Assembly (NCBI RefSeq): GCF_900078195.1
Contig: NZ_FJVE01000007.1
Coordinates: forward strand, 1,736,001 to 1,800,000
Reading direction: 5' to 3'
Length of the DNA stretch: 64,000 nt
Origin: Clostridium sp. Marseille-P299
GTDB lineage: Bacteria; Bacillota; Clostridia; Lachnospirales; Lachnospiraceae
The notes under the pieces: model-generated
Database searches by the model: none
Told to the model about the DNA's origin: nothing
The model's input: only the letters and a program-made list of their open reading frames with translations
Program-made: the position numbers and the translations under genes
Shown here: one piece after another, positions 62,729 to 64,000 of the stretch
Position numbering within the stretch: the stretch's first letter is position 1
Layout of the letters: the number at the start of each line of letters is the position of its first letter

Positions 62729-63481
62729 ATGTTAGAAATTAATAATGTTCATAAAGCGTTTCATAAAAATGAAGTATTAAAAGGTGTTTCAATAAAAGTA
62801 AATAAAGGAGACGTAGTTGTAATTCTTGGACCAAGTGGATCAGAGAAAACTACCTTCCTTCGTTGTGTTAATTTCCTGGAAAAAGCAGATGCAGGTGAAA
62901 TAGTATTTGATAATCAAGGGATATTATTTTCAGAAGCTTCGAAAAAAGAAATTAATAATATTAGAAAAAAGACAGCATTTGTATTTCAAAATTATAATCT
63001 ATTTCAAAACAAAACAGCACTTGAAAACGTTACAGAAGGCCTTATTATTGCAAGAAAAATTCGAAAGCAGGAGGCGATTAACATTGCAAAACATGCCCTT
63101 GATAAGGTGGGGCTATCTGATAAATACGACTATTATCCGTCAAAGTTATCGGGAGGGCAGCAGCAAAGAGTTGGTATTGCAAGAGCGATTGCTGTAAATC
63201 CAGAAGTGATTTTATTCGATGAACCTACCTCTGCCTTAGATCCAGAGCTTATCGGCGAAATACTTGCCGTTATGAAATCACTTGCTCGTGAAGGAATTAC
63301 AATGATTGTTGTAACCCATGAAATGTCTTTTGCCCAGGACGTTGCAAATCATATTGTTTTTATGGATGCTGGAGTTATTGTGGAGGAGGGGCCTCCAGAT
63401 CAAATCTTTAAGAAACCAAAGGAAGAGAGGACGAAGCAGTTTTTAAGACGAATTATTAATGATTATGATTATTCTATATAG
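62729..63481 (+). CDS. amino-acid ABC transporter ATPase with altered Walker A
   Basis: 250 residues, AAAGGAGGGG upstream. HisP/GlnQ type: signature [14 protein letters not shown], Walker [16 protein letters not shown], switch VTHEMSFA. Walker A reads GPSGSEKTT (residues 34-42): the Gly just before the catalytic Lys is Glu39 (codon GAG, one base from GGG). That Gly is nearly invariant because the loop wraps the beta-phosphate, so ATP binding may be impaired, unless this is a sequence error. All else looks normal. Confidence 0.88.
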   Translation: MLEINNVHKAFHKNEVLKGVSIKVNKGDVVVILGPSGSEKTTFLRCVNFLEKADAGEIVFDNQGILFSEASKKEINNIRKKTAFVFQNYNLFQNKTALENVTEGLIIARKIRKQEAINIAKHALDKVGLSDKYDYYPSKLSGGQQQRVGIARAIAVNPEVILFDEPTSALDPELIGEILAVMKSLAREGITMIVVTHEMSFAQDVANHIVFMDAGVIVEEGPPDQIFKKPKEERTKQFLRRIINDYDYSI

Positions 63482-63483
63482 GC

Positions 63484-63619
63484 GAATTAAACTGTTTTCC
63501 AGATAAGCATTATTGATGAATTAAACAGCTTTTCGGATAAGCATTATAGATGAATTAGACAGCTTTCCAGATAAACAATATAGGTGAATCATACAGTTTT
63601 TCAGATAAACATTAAGTAA
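63484..63619 (+). repeat. 34-nt tandem repeat, four copies
   Basis: Units start at 63484, 63518, 63552 and 63586. The shared core is GAATTAAACAGCTTTTCGGA then TAAGCATTAT. Similarity falls from the first two to the fourth. It begins three bases after the ATPase stop codon's first base and lies inside the 3' untranslated region before the terminator. Confidence 0.85.
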
Positions 63620-63747
63620 ATGATAAACATATTGTTTTGAACAAAATTTTCTAGAACTGCTCCAAAATTTCATTCACTTGATAACGAACTTGTGAAAGCT
63701 CTCTTCCAATAAAGTACTAACATCTGATTGTTAAATATCATAAATTA

Positions 63748-63779
63748 CCTCAATTTCTTTTGAAAATTGAGGTTTTTTT
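63748..63779 (+). terminator. intrinsic terminator of the amino-acid transporter operon
   Basis: CCTCAATTT (63748-63756) pairs with AAATTGAGG (63764-63772), followed by seven T. Confidence 0.85.
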
Positions 63780-63863
63780 AATCAAGCTAGAAATGGATGA
63801 TTCCTAAATTGGTTGATTTATGTTAGTTAATAAATTATTTATGACTAATTTTTTATAAAACTG

Positions 63864-63927
63864 TTGACAAATAAAATTATACTATATATACTTTAAAAGT
63901 CCGATTTAGTAATGTATGATTTCGGAC
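63864..63927 (+). promoter_or_regulatory. promoter and leader dyad of the edge gene
   Basis: TTGACA (63864-63869), 17 bp, TATACT (63887-63892). GTCCGA (63899-63904) and TCGGAC (63922-63927) form an inverted repeat at or just after the start site. Confidence 0.75.
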
Positions 63928-63942
63928 AATCGGAGGTGAACT

Positions 63943-64000
63943 ATGAACGATAATGATTTGAATGATGGAAATTTGAAAGCTTTCCGTGAAACTATTAATG
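63943..64000 (+). CDS. start of an unidentified gene, cut by window edge
   Basis: ATG 63943 follows CGGAGGTG and a good promoter. The visible 19 codons read MNDNDLNDGNLKAFRETIN. Too short to identify. Confidence 0.6.
   Translation, partial: MNDNDLNDGNLKAFRETIN

Overview
The window looks like chromosomal DNA of a low-GC, anaerobic Clostridia (Lachnospiraceae-type) bacterium. Strong AGGAGG-type ribosome binding sites and many T-tailed hairpin terminators are Firmicutes-like. A PL9 pectate lyase, a GH43 enzyme and a GH115 enzyme point to a plant-polysaccharide degrader of the Lachnoclostridium phytofermentans kind. That identification is an inference from content. No rRNA, tRNA, CRISPR array or prophage was seen.

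0-8.5 kb: an edge-truncated methyltransferase, a 2-hydroxyacid dehydrogenase and a DUF1275 membrane protein. Then comes an AraC-type regulator next to a haem/iron locus: a lipoprotein binding protein, FecCD permease and ATPase, followed by a BilS/HmuF-like flavodoxin and a HutW/ChuW-like radical SAM protein. This looks like import of haem followed by anaerobic ring opening. Two gaps inside this locus hold complementary segments in the interleaved order A-B-A'-B' (pseudoknot topology), each just upstream of a start codon.

8.5-31 kb: mixed small transcription units, including a frameshifted XRE-methyltransferase fusion, a nucleotidyltransferase with an internal 24-nt tandem repeat, a lipoprotein with an Asn microsatellite, PL9, an APH(6)-like kinase, pirin under a promoter with a palindromic operator, GH43, a ClC antiporter, a SrkA-like kinase beside an alpha/alpha-toroid protein, a HAD phosphatase, a SpoVB-like flippase, a Crp/Fnr regulator and an alpha/beta hydrolase.

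31-43 kb: GH115, a DUF218 protein, a pentapeptide-repeat protein, an aspartate-dehydrogenase-like gene paired with a catalytically atypical 2-hydroxyacid dehydrogenase homologue, a second SrkA-like kinase, and an ArsR regulator with a MATE pump. A complete group IIC intron (41130-43047) sits directly after the terminator of that MATE gene.

43-50.5 kb: DegV and TetR, then a metal regulon: a MATE pump, two CsoR-family repressors and a P1B ATPase. All four transcription starts carry G/C-rich palindromes of the CsoR type. A tyrosine recombinase follows, with a 12-6-12 inverted repeat 70 bp upstream of it.

50.5-58.5 kb: a small secreted peptide under a perfect consensus promoter, followed by two FtsX-like permeases and a MacB/LolD-like ATPase, which resembles a peptide export or immunity locus. 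Next is a zone of decay: a DAPG-hydrolase pseudogene with three lesions, a histidine-kinase remnant, and an alpha/beta hydrolase with a premature stop, facing a TetR regulator.

58.5-64 kb: a 41-codon leader ORF with six Cys codons among seven consecutive codons and a strong terminator just after it. It precedes an MtaA-like zinc thiol methyltransferase and a polar amino-acid ABC transporter, whose ATPase has a Glu in the Walker A loop. I read this as a cysteine-responsive attenuator controlling a sulfur-compound operon. It is the most interesting candidate system here, together with the haem-locus RNA elements and the peptide/ABC locus.
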